A stretch of DNA of 64,000 nucleotides from Promicromonospora sp. AC04 (GCF_003058225.1 NZ_QBUG01000001.1:992001-1056000), one strand, 5' to 3'; counted from the first letter of the stretch, positions 1 to 9,251 are shown. A program made the numbers and translations. Notes: generated from the letters alone by a model not told the origin.

Positions 1-2593
1 TCTTGCGGTACCGGGAGCCGGCGTAGCAGTTCAGGATCTCCTGGTCGTTGAGACCGTAGGTCTCCACGTACGCCACGTAGTCGGCGGTGAAGCCCTCCGA
101 CCGCATCTGCGCGAGGTCCATGAGCAGGATGCCCGCGTTGAAGCCGTCGAAGTCGTTCGGGTGCCGCTGGTACATCGCGCGGAAGAACTCGTTGGCGACC
201 ACGGGCTCCTCCGACAGGCGGCGGCCCTGCTTCAGGATGTTGCCGAGACCGCTGCGCACGCCGTGCCCGACGGACGGACGGGCGGCGAGCGGGGAGCCAC
301 CGAGGTCGACGTCGTGCAGCGTCGCGATGTCCTTGACGGTCAGCGCGTCGATGTCGTGGTAGACCACGCGGTCGAGGTTCGGGAGCAGCTCCGGCAGGAG
401 CAGGCGGTCCATCGTGGAGACCGTGATGTGCTTGAGCATGCCGAGCACCGGCCCGTAGTCGATGTCGTCGCACGCGATCCACTCGAAGCTGACCTCGGGG
501 AACAGGCCGGCGAGCCGGTCGTGGTCCTCCGTGGTGTGGTCGCGCGTGAGCGCGACGACGTGGAGCGGACGGTCCGAGTGCTGGACCATACCGCCGATGA
601 CGATCTCCATCTCCTGCTTGAGGTTGCCGTCCAGCGCGACCGCCACGTTGACGACCTCACCGGTGCGCGGCGCGGTGGCCGGCGTCAGCACGCGCGACGC
701 ACGCGCCGTCCGGCACGCCTCGTCGACGTCGAAGGACGCCGTCAGCTTCGTGGTCGGGGCGGCGAAGCGCTCCTCGGCCAGTGCCACCTCCGGCGCGACG
801 GTCTTGCGCCACTCGGCGTAGACCTCCTCGCGCGACGCGCCCTGGAGCACGAGGGCCATCGCCGGCGCGAGCAGGCGACGGATGCGCTCGCGCATCGCGT
901 TCAGGTCGTTCTCGTCGGCGTCGAGCAGGCCCGCGAACCGCACGTCGGCGCGGTTCTTCGGGGTGAACTGCACGTTCGCACCGATCGACCACGACGGCAG
1001 GTAGCAGTGCAGACGCGAGGTGACGACCTGGCCGAACTCCGAGCGGTAGCTCTCCAGGAGCCCCAGCGCCTCGCGGACGTTCGGGCCCATCGACGTCCAG
1101 CGGACGTCCTCGTGCATCTGCGTGATCTGGATGGCGTCGTCCGTCGGCGCCGGGGTGTCCACGTAGGCGGTGGGGCCGCCGACCGGGACCGGCGTGGCGG
1201 CGTCCGGGAACACCGTGCTGATCGTCGTGGTGAGGCAGCCCGAGAAGAAGGCCGGCACGCCGCGGGCGAGCAGCAGGTAGACCGTGTTCCAGTCGCGGCA
1301 GCCGATCGGGCCGTGCGCCTTGAGGTACTCGATCGCCTCGGGCGTGAGCATGTTCGGGCGGTTCACGTGGAACGAGATGAACAGCGGGTTCACGTTCGGG
1401 TTGAACGGGAAGTCGTAGGCCAGCCCGAAGATGTCCTGCATGTACCAGCCGAACGCGATCGCCCACGTGTTCTCGGGGACGGCGTCGTAGCTCGACGAGT
1501 CGCGGTTGAGGGCCATCAGCTGGACGTCGGCGCCGGGGCCGTCGATCGCGAGCTCGGGGCGCACCCGGCCCTGGAGCTCGGAGACCACCTCGACGAGCTC
1601 GTCGTCGCCGTGCAGGCGCAGGTTCGCGTGGCGGACCAGGTGGCCCAGGCTCGCGATGGTCTGCACGTAGTCGCCCACGTTGGACGACGTCGTGCCCTCG
1701 TCCGGCTGCTTGTAGTCGATGACGCCGAACGAGACGTGCCCCTGCGGGACGGTCGCGGTCTGCGGCGTGATGGCGCGCGCCGTGAAGTCGGCGAGCAGCT
1801 CGATGCGGCGGGCGAGCCTCTCGTCCGCGTCGCCGGCCTCGCGGGCCGCGTCGATCGCGCGGGACGCCGCTGAGTGCTCCTTGACCGCGAAGAAGATCGA
1901 CGCCATGGCGAACAGGTCCTTGGCGCCGTGCACCAGGCCCTGGTCGATCCACTTGACGCACTCGTCGACCACGCTCAGGTCGCCGACCTGGGCCGCGGTG
2001 CGGAGGAACTCGACCGGCGTGTTCCGGGCCACGACGTCGCGCGGCACCTCGGAGAACAGGTCCCAGGCGAGGTCGTACGTGCCGGCGTGCCGCGCGACGA
2101 GCGCGCCGCCGAGGGCACCGGCCTGGCGGGTCTCGGGCTGGTCGTGGAGCGAGTGGCACAGCGCGCGGGCGCCCACCAGGACCTCGGAGTTCAGCTTGCG
2201 CGTGAACCGGCCGCGGATCAGGTTGACCACGGCGTCCGTCAGCGGGACGCCGGACCGCAGGAGGCGGGCGAGCTCCGCGTCCGCCGCCATGCGCTTGGCA
2301 GCGTGGACGTACTCGCGCTTCGCGCGGACCTCCTCCTCCGGCAGGGCGCCGGGCTCGAGCCCGAGGACCACCTCGGTCATCTGCCGGTACGAGCCCTTCA
2401 GCCGCGTGACGGCCTTCTCGTTGACCGTCGGCTTGGCCGCCGGCGCCGAGGACGATGCCTTCGCAGGTGCCTGTGCCGGCGCCGGAGCGGAGGGCTTCTT
2501 CTTTTGCGGCGCGCTGGTGCCGGCCCAGCGATCAGCCGTCCTGGCGATTTTGCGAAGTGCGCGGCGGCGCAGGCTCCGGCCTCGAACGTTCAT
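1..2593 (-). CDS. Two-domain glycan enzyme: pyruvyltransferase-like domain plus GT8 glycosyltransferase (3' end cut by window)
   Basis: Reads leftward from ATG at 2593 (GAAAGG lies about 8 nt upstream); 864 codons are visible and the last residues fall outside the window. A basic, Ala/Pro/Lys-rich N-terminus leads into a helical region. From about residue 284 comes a polysaccharide-pyruvyltransferase-like region with SNVGDYVQTIASLGHL, GPIGCRDW and VTSRLHCYLP. From about residue 645 comes a family 8 glycosyltransferase domain with NVAVALDGNL and the metal-binding YHDIDAL. It matches the complete protein at 58311-61088 along its whole length, so about 60 residues, including the HWAGPVKPW-type end, are missing here. 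Role inferred: transfer of a sugar, possibly with ketal-type decoration, in surface glycan synthesis. The exact substrate cannot be read from sequence. An ATG at 2597 is in another frame. Confidence 0.8.
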   Translation of the reverse strand, partial: MNVRGRSLRRRALRKIARTADRWAGTSAPQKKKPSAPAPAQAPAKASSSAPAAKPTVNEKAVTRLKGSYRQMTEVVLGLEPGALPEEEVRAKREYVHAAKRMAADAELARLLRSGVPLTDAVVNLIRGRFTRKLNSEVLVGARALCHSLHDQPETRQAGALGGALVARHAGTYDLAWDLFSEVPRDVVARNTPVEFLRTAAQVGDLSVVDECVKWIDQGLVHGAKDLFAMASIFFAVKEHSAASRAIDAAREAGDADERLARRIELLADFTARAITPQTATVPQGHVSFGVIDYKQPDEGTTSSNVGDYVQTIASLGHLVRHANLRLHGDDELVEVVSELQGRVRPELAIDGPGADVQLMALNRDSSSYDAVPENTWAIAFGWYMQDIFGLAYDFPFNPNVNPLFISFHVNRPNMLTPEAIEYLKAHGPIGCRDWNTVYLLLARGVPAFFSGCLTTTISTVFPDAATPVPVGGPTAYVDTPAPTDDAIQITQMHEDVRWTSMGPNVREALGLLESYRSEFGQVVTSRLHCYLPSWSIGANVQFTPKNRADVRFAGLLDADENDLNAMRERIRRLLAPAMALVLQGASREEVYAEWRKTVAPEVALAEERFAAPTTKLTASFDVDEACRTARASRVLTPATAPRTGEVVNVAVALDGNLKQEMEIVIGGMVQHSDRPLHVVALTRDHTTEDHDRLAGLFPEVSFEWIACDDIDYGPVLGMLKHITVSTMDRLLLPELLPNLDRVVYHDIDALTVKDIATLHDVDLGGSPLAARPSVGHGVRSGLGNILKQGRRLSEEPVVANEFFRAMYQRHPNDFDGFNAGILLMDLAQMRSEGFTADYVAYVETYGLNDQEILNCYAGSRYRK

Positions 2594-2707
2594 GCATTTA
2601 CCTTTCTCGGGGTCGGCGAGCTGGTGAGCGCTCAAGCCGGTGACGATCGTACCGTCCAGGCCGATCCGGGGGCCTCATGGGGCGCCACGCAGCGGGTTAA
2701 CTTCTCG

Positions 2708-2734
2708 TTGCCACCGGCGGTCGCGACGTAGGCT
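2708..2734 (+). promoter_or_regulatory. Likely leaderless promoter of the DUF885 gene
   Basis: TTGCCA (2708-2713) and TAGGCT (2729-2734) are separated by 15 nt, and the -10 lies 8 nt before ATG 2743. No Shine-Dalgarno sequence precedes the ATG. This layout predicts transcription starting at or next to the start codon. The 149-bp gap also has to hold the divergent promoter of the leftward gene. Confidence 0.45.
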
Positions 2735-2742
2735 CGGCGCTC

Positions 2743-4440
2743 ATGACCAGCCCTGTGCGCACATCCACGCAGATCGACGGCATCGCCGATGACTACGTCA
2801 AGCGTCTCACTGAACTCGTTCCTCTGTCGGCCACAGCCATGGGTCTGCCCGGGCACGACCACGAGATCGGCGACCTGTCGCCCGCCGGACACGACGAGGT
2901 GGCCCAGGCCGGACGCGACGTCCTGGCGCAGCTCGCCGGTGCGGAACCCGCGGACGACGTCGACCGGGTGACGCTGTCCGCGATGCGCGAGCGCATCGGG
3001 CTCGACCTGGAGCTGCACGACGCCGGCGAGGAACTGCGCAGCCTCAACAACATCGAGTCCCCCGTGCAGCAGCTGCGCGACGTCTTCGACATCATGGCCA
3101 CCGACTCGGTGGAGGCCTGGGAGAACATCGCCTCCCGCCTGAACGGGCTGCCGGGCGCGGTCGACGGGTACATCGAGTCGCTCACCGTGGCGGCCGCGCA
3201 GGGGAACGTCGCGGCGATCCGCCAGGTGCGCGAGTGCGTCGTCCAGGCCCGCGAGCTGGCCGGTCCGGACTCGTTCTTCACGTCGTTCGTCCGCGGCAAG
3301 GCGGTCGACGACGTGCTGGACGACTCGGCCGCGTGCAGCCTGGTCCGCAAGGAGCTGGAGCACGGCGCCGCTGCGGGGCAGGCGGCCTACGCGAAGCTCG
3401 CCGACTTCCTGGAGCGCGACCTCGCGCCGCAGGCACCCGAGGCCGACGCCGTGGGCCGCGACCGGTACGCCCTGTGGTCCCGGCACTTCCTGGGCGCGAA
3501 GGTGGACCTCGACGAGACCTACCAATGGGGCCTGGAGGAGCTCGCCCGCATCGTCGCCGAGCAGGAGTCGGTCGCCGCGCAGATCGCCGGCCCCGGGGCC
3601 ACCGTCGAGGAGGCCGTGGCGGTGCTCGACGCCGACCCCGCGCGCAGGCTGCTGGGCACCGAGGCCCTCAAGGCCTGGATGCAGGAGACGTCCGACGCCG
3701 CGATCACCGCGCTGAACGGCACGCACTTCGACGTCCCCGAGCCCGTGCTCGACCTGGAGTGCATGATCGCGCCGACCCAGTCGGGCGGCATCTACTACAC
3801 CCCGCCGAGCGACGACTGGTCCCGGCCCGGCCGCATGTGGTGGGCCGTGCCCGAGGGCGTCACGGAGTTCAACACCTGGCGCGAGAAGACGACCGTCTAC
3901 CACGAGGGCGTCCCGGGCCACCACCTGCAGTGCGGCCAGGCCGTGTTCGCGCGCGAGACGCTGAACAGCTGGCGCCGGCTGGCCTGCTGGGTGTCCGGCC
4001 ACGGCGAGGGCTGGGCCCTGTACGCGGAGCGGCTCATGGCCGAGCTCGGCTACATGGAGGACCCGGGCGACCGCCTCGGCATGCTCGACGCGCAGCGCCT
4101 GCGCGCGGCCCGCGTGGTGTTCGACATCGGCGTGCACCTCGGGCTGCCCGCCCCCGAGCAGTGGGGCGGCGGTACGTGGACCGCCGAGAAGGGCTGGCCG
4201 TTCCTGCTGGCCAACGTGAACATGCCCGAGCAGTTCGTGCGGTTCGAGTTCAACCGGTACCTCGGCTGGCCGGGGCAGGCGCCGTCGTACAAGGTGGGGC
4301 AGCGTCTCTGGGAGCAGACGCGGGACGCCGCCAAGGCGGCCGTGCCGGCCGGCCAGGAGTTCGACGCCAAGGCCTTCCACGCCCGTGCGCTCAACCTGGG
4401 CTCCGTAGGCCTGGACACCCTCCGCGAGGCCCTGGCCTGA
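2743..4440 (+). CDS. DUF885 family protein (putative metallopeptidase-like)
   Basis: 565 aa, the usual size for the DUF885 family. The family signature is clear in the C-terminal half: YHEGVPGHHLQ (about residues 386-396) and GHGEGWALYAERLM (about 417-430). The family is described as carboxypeptidase/metalloprotease-like, with these His/Glu clusters as the presumed metal site. No signal peptide or membrane segment is visible, so it is probably cytoplasmic. It is transcribed alone: the divergent gene lies upstream and a GC-rich hairpin (4447-4488) follows directly. Substrate unknown; family assignment is firm, catalytic role is inferred from the family. Confidence 0.85.
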   Translation: MTSPVRTSTQIDGIADDYVKRLTELVPLSATAMGLPGHDHEIGDLSPAGHDEVAQAGRDVLAQLAGAEPADDVDRVTLSAMRERIGLDLELHDAGEELRSLNNIESPVQQLRDVFDIMATDSVEAWENIASRLNGLPGAVDGYIESLTVAAAQGNVAAIRQVRECVVQARELAGPDSFFTSFVRGKAVDDVLDDSAACSLVRKELEHGAAAGQAAYAKLADFLERDLAPQAPEADAVGRDRYALWSRHFLGAKVDLDETYQWGLEELARIVAEQESVAAQIAGPGATVEEAVAVLDADPARRLLGTEALKAWMQETSDAAITALNGTHFDVPEPVLDLECMIAPTQSGGIYYTPPSDDWSRPGRMWWAVPEGVTEFNTWREKTTVYHEGVPGHHLQCGQAVFARETLNSWRRLACWVSGHGEGWALYAERLMAELGYMEDPGDRLGMLDAQRLRAARVVFDIGVHLGLPAPEQWGGGTWTAEKGWPFLLANVNMPEQFVRFEFNRYLGWPGQAPSYKVGQRLWEQTRDAAKAAVPAGQEFDAKAFHARALNLGSVGLDTLREALA

Positions 4441-4446
4441 CCGTCC

Positions 4447-4488
4447 CGGCAGGGGCGGGGCGTCGACGACGGCGTCCTGCCCCTGCCG
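4447..4488 (+). terminator. GC-rich stem-loop after the DUF885 gene
   Basis: Arms CGGCAGGGGC (4447-4456) and GCCCCTGCCG (4479-4488) pair perfectly over 10 bp with a 22-nt loop, starting 7 nt after the stop codon. There is no U-tract, as is common for actinobacterial terminators. Confidence 0.55.
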
Positions 4489-4500
4489 CTGCTCCGGCCT

Positions 4501-4530
4501 GTCCCGGCCTGTCCCGGCCCGTCCCGGCCC
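4501..4530. repeat. Short tandem repeat, 10-bp unit
   Basis: Three adjacent copies of GTCCCGGCCY (4501-4510, 4511-4520, 4521-4530), preceded by a partial copy (CTCCGGCCT). It lies in the spacer before maf. Probably a slippage-prone spacer; no function is apparent. Confidence 0.7.
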
Positions 4531-4639
4531 ATGGGTCGCCGCTGGGTCGCCGTGCCACGGCCGGAGTGACGTGGGTCACGTGACACGGATTTCGCCTTTT
4601 CCTGTTTCGCCGACCCGCATTCTCGTTACTGTGGCGCGC

Positions 4640-5350
4640 GTGCCACGCCTGGTCCTCGCCTCCCAGTCCCCCGCCCGACTCGCGACGCTGAAGTCCGCCG
4701 GAGTCACGCCGGAAGTCGTCGTGTCCGGCGTGGACGAGGACAAGGTCCTCGCCGACGCCACGGACCGGTTCGGCGAGCTCGACCCCGCCGACGCCGTCCT
4801 CGTCCTGGCCCAGGCCAAGGCCGAGGAGGTGGCGGCACGGCTGGAGGAGTCCTGGGCCGACGCCGAGGCTCCTGCCGACGACTCCCCCGCCGGGGCCGGC
4901 TCTCCCGAGACCGAGGCGCCCGCCGACGTGATCGTCGTCGGCTGCGACTCCATGCTGGAGATCGACGGCACCATCGTGGGCAAGCCGGCAGACGCGGCCG
5001 CCGCACGCGAGCGCTGGCGCGCCATGCGCGGCGGCAAGGGCGTGCTGCACACGGGCCACTGGGTGGTCGACCTGCGCGACGACGCCGCGGGCGGCACCGG
5101 CGGCACCCTCGGCTCGACCAGCTCGACCACGGTCTGGTTCGCCGACATCGACGACGACGAGATCGACGCCTACGTGGCGACCGACGAGCCGCTGCACGTG
5201 GCCGGCGCGTTCACCATCGACGGCCTCGGCGGCCCCTACGTCGAGCGCATCGAGGGCGACCACCACGGCGTGGTCGGCATCAGCCTCCCCCTCCTCCGCG
5301 AGCTGCTGGGCGACCTGAACATCCCATGGCGCGCCCTCCGCGAGGCGTGA
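4640..5350 (+). CDS. maf: Maf family nucleotide pyrophosphatase
   Basis: 236 aa from GTG 4640. The N-terminal RLVLASQSPARLATL motif is the Maf substrate-binding signature, followed by a Glu/Asp-rich strand and VVGCDSMLEIDG, which replaces the more usual GAD motif. The C-terminus has GAFTIDGLGGPYVERIEGD and a final VVGISLPLLRELL, typical of the family. Maf proteins hydrolyse non-canonical NTPs to NMP and PPi and have been linked to septum control. Start choice: TACTGT at 4627-4632 lies 7 nt before GTG 4640, suggesting a leaderless start. GTG 4631 and ATG 4571 are in frame but add residues absent from typical Maf proteins. Residues of about 80-105 form an Ala/Pro/Glu-rich insert longer than usual. 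Confidence 0.9.
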   Translation: MPRLVLASQSPARLATLKSAGVTPEVVVSGVDEDKVLADATDRFGELDPADAVLVLAQAKAEEVAARLEESWADAEAPADDSPAGAGSPETEAPADVIVVGCDSMLEIDGTIVGKPADAAAARERWRAMRGGKGVLHTGHWVVDLRDDAAGGTGGTLGSTSSTTVWFADIDDDEIDAYVATDEPLHVAGAFTIDGLGGPYVERIEGDHHGVVGISLPLLRELLGDLNIPWRALREA

Positions 5351-5403
5351 CGACCCGCTGACCGGCCGCTGCGCGCCCGGCCGCCGGCGGCCGGCGGCCG
5401 GCC

Positions 5404-5457
5404 GAACGTAGGGATCGTCGGCTGATGAGCGCTCAGAGAGCGACGATCCCTACGTTC
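5404..5457. repeat. 54-bp palindromic element, copy 1
   Basis: Perfect 17-bp arms, GAACGTAGGGATCGTCG at 5404-5420 and its complement at 5441-5457, enclose a 20-nt loop. The right part encodes the last codons and stop of the leftward gene that begins at 6434. A second element of the same 54-bp length and orientation lies at 6592-6645, upstream of that gene. The spacer just before it (5375-5403) is itself a run of GGCC/GCCGG palindromes. Confidence 0.8.
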
Positions 5458-6434
5458 AACGGCCCTGGAGTGGGGCGCCAGCCCAGAGCACTCAGGCGGT
5501 CGGCCATTTCTGCGCCTACGGTGGGCGCCTCGGTGTCCAGGGCTCTGGCCGCCGGGAACCGGATGACGATCACCCTGCCGGTCGCGACCAGCCGGTTCTG
5601 CCGGTGCGAGTCGTCGGCGAGCATGCTCTCCCCGCCGTGGAACGCACGCCCGTCGATCTCGGCCACGACGTACCGGCCGTCCGGCAGGCGCCACACGAAG
5701 TCGACACGCGCCAGGAAGGCGCCGTCCAGCGTGAAGGTGACCTGCTGACCGTCCGGCGGCACCCCCGAGTCGATGAACGACAGCCGGGCGAACGACTCGG
5801 CGGTCGACCCGTCGAGCACCGCGGCCAGGTCGAGCAGCCGCCACAACCTTGCGGCGCCTCGGCGGCCGCGCAGCAGTCCGCGAACCTCCTGCAGCCCGCT
5901 CTGGTCGATGCGCTCGTCCCGCAGGGCACCGCTGAGGACCGCCACCACCTCGCCCCGGGCGAGGTAAGGAAGGGCCTGCGCCAGCGCCGGGACGACGGAC
6001 GCGATCCGCCGCCCCCGGTACGGCTCGTCGGCGAAGCCGCGGTACCGGCGCAGCACCAGGCCCCCGCTCACCACCGCATGCATCCCCCCTGGCCGCGCGG
6101 CCTCGGGTGTCACCTCGGTGACGAGCCCGTCCAGTCCCAGCAACGCGAGCGCGCAGGCGCCGGTGGCGATCCCGTCGGGCACGCCGAGCATCCCGGTCCA
6201 GGCGGACCGACGGCGGACGTGGCCGTGGAAGTCGTCCCGCCGGCGCCGCCCCACGGGCTGCGGATCGGTGTCGTAGACGCCGCGGACGACACGGCGCCAC
6301 CGACCGTGCTCGACCAGCAGCGCCACGGCGTCCTTGTCGAGTCCCGCCGCGTCGCACTGCGCCTTGCTCACCAGGCCTTCCTGCGCAGCGGCAGCCGACA
6401 GCAGCGGCTGCGGCAGGGTCCTCCGAGGTCTCAT
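5433..6434 (-). CDS. AbiEi-like N-terminal / DUF559 endonuclease-like protein
   Basis: 333 aa from ATG 6434. Upstream in-frame starts would add Gly/Arg-rich residues with no family resemblance. The N-terminal third resembles the winged-helix domain of type IV AbiEi antitoxins, including LVEHGRWRRVVRGVYD. The C-terminal third carries the DUF559/Vsr-like nuclease core: RVDFVWRLPDGRYVVAEIDG followed by RAFHGG and a later RVIVIRFPA strand. Such fusions are common single genes in actinobacteria and mostly uncharacterised. No AbiEii-type toxin partner lies next to it. Its 3' end is inside one 54-bp palindrome and a sister palindrome lies 158 bp upstream of the start, so gene and repeats look like a unit. 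Nuclease activity is inference. Confidence 0.75.
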   Translation of the reverse strand: MRPRRTLPQPLLSAAAAQEGLVSKAQCDAAGLDKDAVALLVEHGRWRRVVRGVYDTDPQPVGRRRRDDFHGHVRRRSAWTGMLGVPDGIATGACALALLGLDGLVTEVTPEAARPGGMHAVVSGGLVLRRYRGFADEPYRGRRIASVVPALAQALPYLARGEVVAVLSGALRDERIDQSGLQEVRGLLRGRRGAARLWRLLDLAAVLDGSTAESFARLSFIDSGVPPDGQQVTFTLDGAFLARVDFVWRLPDGRYVVAEIDGRAFHGGESMLADDSHRQNRLVATGRVIVIRFPAARALDTEAPTVGAEMADRLSALGWRPTPGPLNVGIVAL

Positions 6435-6591
6435 GGCGTCGATCCCACCCTGACAAGGCCCGCCGACGACGACCCTGGCAGCGGAACTGTGGACAGATCG
6501 CCCCAGACGCCCCCTGTGGTCGCACTCGCCGCCGCCCCCCACGGCCCCCACTGCCCGCCGCCGCACCAACTACGTTTCCGCACCCGGTGCC

Positions 6592-6645
6592 GAACGTAGG
6601 AGTGATCGGCGTATGAGCACCCATGCGCCGACGGACCCTACGTTC
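6592..6645. repeat. 54-bp palindromic element, copy 2
   Basis: Outer arms GAACGTAGG (6592-6600) and CCTACGTTC (6637-6645), with an inner CGGCG/CGCCG pairing. The palindromic arms are less perfect than in copy 1 but length (54 bp), ends and part of the loop (GCTCAT on the complementary strand) agree with 5404-5457. The two copies are direct repeats bracketing the AbiEi/DUF559 gene. Confidence 0.75.
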
Positions 6646-6840
6646 GACACCGGTGGTCAGCAGAGCAGGCAGTCGTTTACCTGATACCCACAAGGTCGGG
6701 CGGGTCAGTGGACTGCACAGTGCCGACGCCATGTGTGGATCCTCCAAACGCGCAGCTCCGGGGTTGGTCTGGTCCCCAGACTTTCTCCCGGGTACCCGGA
6801 GGCAGTACATCCGCCCCGCGAGGGAGGGTTACGGTGAGCC
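6646..6840 (+). other. Leader of the carboxylase gene
   Basis: The gene-free stretch 6435-6840 holds the 54-bp palindrome and this 195-bp remainder. A small hairpin GTCTGG/CCAGAC (6767-6781) and the palindrome CGGGTACCCG (6789-6798) lie in it, and a GAGGGAGGG purine run precedes GTG 6841. No ORF or recognisable riboswitch is seen. Confidence 0.4.
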
Positions 6841-8643
6841 GTGCCTAGTTCCAGCCTGCCCCGAACCATCTCGAAGGTGCTCATCGCCAACCGTGGTGAG
6901 ATCGCCGTCCGCGTGGCCCGTGCATGCGCCGACGCGGGGCTGGCGTCGGTCGCCGTCTACGCCGACCAGGACCGCGAGGCCATGCACGTGCGGCTCGCCG
7001 ACGAGGCGTTCGCGCTCGGCGGCGCTCGCGCGGCGGACACCTACCTGGACCCGGCCAAGCTGCTCGACGTCGCCCGCCGCTCCGGCGCCGACGCCGTGCA
7101 CCCGGGCTACGGCTTCCTGTCGGAGAACGCGGAGTTCGCGCAGGCGGTGATCGACGCGGGGCTCACCTGGATCGGCCCGCCGCCGTCGGCCATCGAGGCG
7201 CTGGGCGACAAGGTGAGCGCGCGGCACATCGCGCAGCGCGCGGGCGCCCCCCTGGTGCCCGGCACGCCCGACCCCGTCAAGGACGGCGGCGAGGTACGGG
7301 CCTTCGCCGAGGAGCACGGGCTGCCGATCGCCATCAAGGCGGCGTTCGGCGGCGGCGGCCGCGGCCTCAAGGTCGCGCGCACGTTCGAGGAGATCGACGA
7401 GCTGTTCGACTCGGCGGTCCGCGAGGCGATCGCGGCGTTCGGTCGCGGCGAGTGCTTCGTGGAGCGCTACCTGGACAAGCCGCGCCACGTGGAGACGCAG
7501 TGCCTCGCGGACACCCACGGCAACGTCGTGGTGGTCTCGACCCGGGACTGCTCCCTGCAGCGCCGCCACCAGAAGCTGGTCGAGGAGGCGCCCGCGCCGT
7601 TCCTCACGCCGGAGCAGGAGAAGTCCCTGTACGCGGCGTCGGAGGCCATCCTGCGCGAGGCCGGCTACGTGGGCGCGGGCACGTGCGAGTTCCTGGTCGG
7701 CGCGGACGGCACCATCTCCTTCCTCGAGGTGAACACCCGGCTCCAGGTGGAGCACCCGGTGACCGAGGAGGTCACGGGCATCGACCTGGTGCGCGAGCAG
7801 CTGCGCATCGCCGCGGGCGAGGCGCTCGGCTACCACTCCCCGGTCGTGCGCGGGCACTCCATCGAGTTCCGCATCAACGGCGAGGACCCGGCGGCGGGCT
7901 TCCTCCCGGCGCCGGGCCGCCTGAACACGATCGTGTGGCCGTCCGGGCCGGGCGTGCGCGTCGACACCGGCGTCGTCGCCGGCGACTCCGTCTCCGGCGC
8001 CTTCGACTCCATGATCGCCAAGCTCATCGTCACGGGCGCCACGCGCACCCAGGCGGTCGAGCGGGCCCGCCGCGCGCTGCGCGAGCTCGTGGTCGAGGGC
8101 ATCCCGACGGTGGTCCCGTTCCACCGCGCCGTGCTCGACGCCGACGCGTTCGTCCCGGCCGACGGCTCACCGTTCCGCGTGCACACCCGCTGGATCGAGA
8201 CGGAGTTCGCCGAGGAGCTCAAGGCGCTCGCCCCGGCGGCGCCCGCCCCGGAGGCCGAGGTGGAGGAGATGGCCGCCGAGCGGGTGGTGGTCGAGGTGGG
8301 CGGACGCCGGCTGGAGGTCGTGCTGCCCGCGGGCCTCGGTGTCGCCGCCGGTCGCGCACGCACCGCGAACGCCGCCCGCCGCCCCGCCCGGCGCAGCGCC
8401 GGGGCCAAGGCGTCAGGGGGCTCGGCGGGGAACACGCTGGCCTCCCCCATGCAGGGCACCATCGTCAAGGTGGCGGTCGAGGACGGCGCGCAGGTGGCCG
8501 AGGGCGACCTCGTCGTCGTGCTGGAGGCCATGAAGATGGAGCAGCCTATCCTGGCCCACCGCGCGGGCACCGTGCGCTCCCTGACGGCCCAGCCGGGCGC
8601 GGGTGTGACGGCGGGCGCCCCGCTCTGCGAGATCGTCGACTGA
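6841..8643 (+). CDS. Biotin-dependent acyl-CoA carboxylase alpha subunit (biotin carboxylase + BCCP)
   Basis: 600 aa from GTG 6841; GTG 6835 is out of frame and hits a stop. The biotin carboxylase begins [18 protein letters not shown], with the ATP-grasp glycine loop GGGGRGLKV and the active-site stretch [17 protein letters not shown] linker of about 80 residues follows, then a C-terminal biotin carrier domain with the biotinylation motif EAMKME (Lys at about residue 564). This is the AccA/PccA/BccA architecture of actinobacteria: it carboxylates biotin and passes CO2 to a separate beta subunit, which is not in this window, feeding fatty-acid or propionyl-CoA metabolism. Cytoplasmic. In mycobacteria accA3 lies near maf and lpdA, as here. 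Confidence 0.93.
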   Translation: MPSSSLPRTISKVLIANRGEIAVRVARACADAGLASVAVYADQDREAMHVRLADEAFALGGARAADTYLDPAKLLDVARRSGADAVHPGYGFLSENAEFAQAVIDAGLTWIGPPPSAIEALGDKVSARHIAQRAGAPLVPGTPDPVKDGGEVRAFAEEHGLPIAIKAAFGGGGRGLKVARTFEEIDELFDSAVREAIAAFGRGECFVERYLDKPRHVETQCLADTHGNVVVVSTRDCSLQRRHQKLVEEAPAPFLTPEQEKSLYAASEAILREAGYVGAGTCEFLVGADGTISFLEVNTRLQVEHPVTEEVTGIDLVREQLRIAAGEALGYHSPVVRGHSIEFRINGEDPAAGFLPAPGRLNTIVWPSGPGVRVDTGVVAGDSVSGAFDSMIAKLIVTGATRTQAVERARRALRELVVEGIPTVVPFHRAVLDADAFVPADGSPFRVHTRWIETEFAEELKALAPAAPAPEAEVEEMAAERVVVEVGGRRLEVVLPAGLGVAAGRARTANAARRPARRSAGAKASGGSAGNTLASPMQGTIVKVAVEDGAQVAEGDLVVVLEAMKMEQPILAHRAGTVRSLTAQPGAGVTAGAPLCEIVD

Positions 8644-8684
8644 GTCCACGGCAAAACGGGTCAATGAGGTCGCGATTGATCCGC

Positions 8685-8690
8685 TAGATT
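8685..8690 (+). promoter_or_regulatory. -10 box for a leaderless start
   Basis: TAGATT at 8685-8690 lies 7 nt before GTG 8698, with no Shine-Dalgarno sequence between. The related gene at 9762 has TAGGGT (9750-9755) 6 nt before its GTG, so the pair shares this arrangement. Confidence 0.45.
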
Positions 8691-8697
8691 CTGCGAC

Positions 8698-9162
8698 GTG
8701 ACTCACGTCGTAACCCTCAGCCCCGAAGAGGCCATCGCCCTCGTCCGTCCGCGCAAGACCCTTCCGTCGTTCGTCAGCGAGCTGACCTGCGACGACGGTG
8801 CCATGGCCCTGACCGCCGACCTGCGCCGCCTGACCTACGCCCCGCTCCCGGTCAAGATCGCGGCCAAGGCCGTACCGGTCATGCACGGCTCGGCGCAGAT
8901 CGTCTCGTTCTCGGAGAACGTCGCGGTGCTCCAGGTCGACGCCGACGCGGCCGGCCTGCCGGCCTCGAAGCTGCTCCCGCTGGCCTCGGGCACCATCGCG
9001 AAGATGGTGCGGAAGAGCGGCCTGCCCGAGCACTCGGTGCAGTTCCGCAAGGACGGCACCATCTCCCTCGACGTGCGCGCCCTGATGCGCGGCTCGTTCT
9101 CCGAGGTGACCGGATTCCGGTTCGAGGGCGGCAACGTCGTCGTCGAGGGCATTCCCTCCTGA
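8698..9162 (+). CDS. Conserved hypothetical protein, 154 aa (paralogue of 9762-10226)
   Basis: I do not recognise the family. The 154-residue protein has no signal peptide or membrane span. It aligns end to end with the equally long product of 9762-10226: shared features include ADLRRL, a Lys-rich KIAAKAVPV segment, the block SFSENVAVLQVDADAAGLPA, a KSGLPEHSVQFRKDG stretch and a C-terminal EGGNVVVEG. Alternating hydrophobic strands suggest a beta-rich fold of the lipid-binding or carrier type, but that is a guess. GTG start, probably leaderless. Lies just after the carboxylase and ends in a strong terminator, so it is its own unit. Confidence 0.75.
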   Translation: MTHVVTLSPEEAIALVRPRKTLPSFVSELTCDDGAMALTADLRRLTYAPLPVKIAAKAVPVMHGSAQIVSFSENVAVLQVDADAAGLPASKLLPLASGTIAKMVRKSGLPEHSVQFRKDGTISLDVRALMRGSFSEVTGFRFEGGNVVVEGIPS

Positions 9163-9178
9163 GCCGGCCCTGCCCCCG

Positions 9179-9213
9179 TCGGCTCGCGGCGGACGCCGTC
9201 CGCCGCGAGCCGA
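9179..9213 (+). terminator. Strong stem-loop terminator
   Basis: Perfect 16-bp arms (9179-9194 and 9198-9213) with a 3-nt loop, 17 nt after the stop of the 8698-9162 gene. No U-tract follows. Confidence 0.7.
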
Positions 9214-9251
9214 TCCCTGACAGCCCGCGCCCGAACTGACAGACTGACGCC

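Noticed and set aside
161-1873. Long open frame on the + strand, Arg/Val/Asp-rich product
   Set aside because: Antisense to the GT8 fusion gene, whose frame shows clear domains; such shadows arise from extreme GC3.
5404-6645. CRISPR array or insertion sequence
   Set aside because: Only two palindromes more than 1 kb apart and no transposase or cas gene; better described as paired palindromic repeats.
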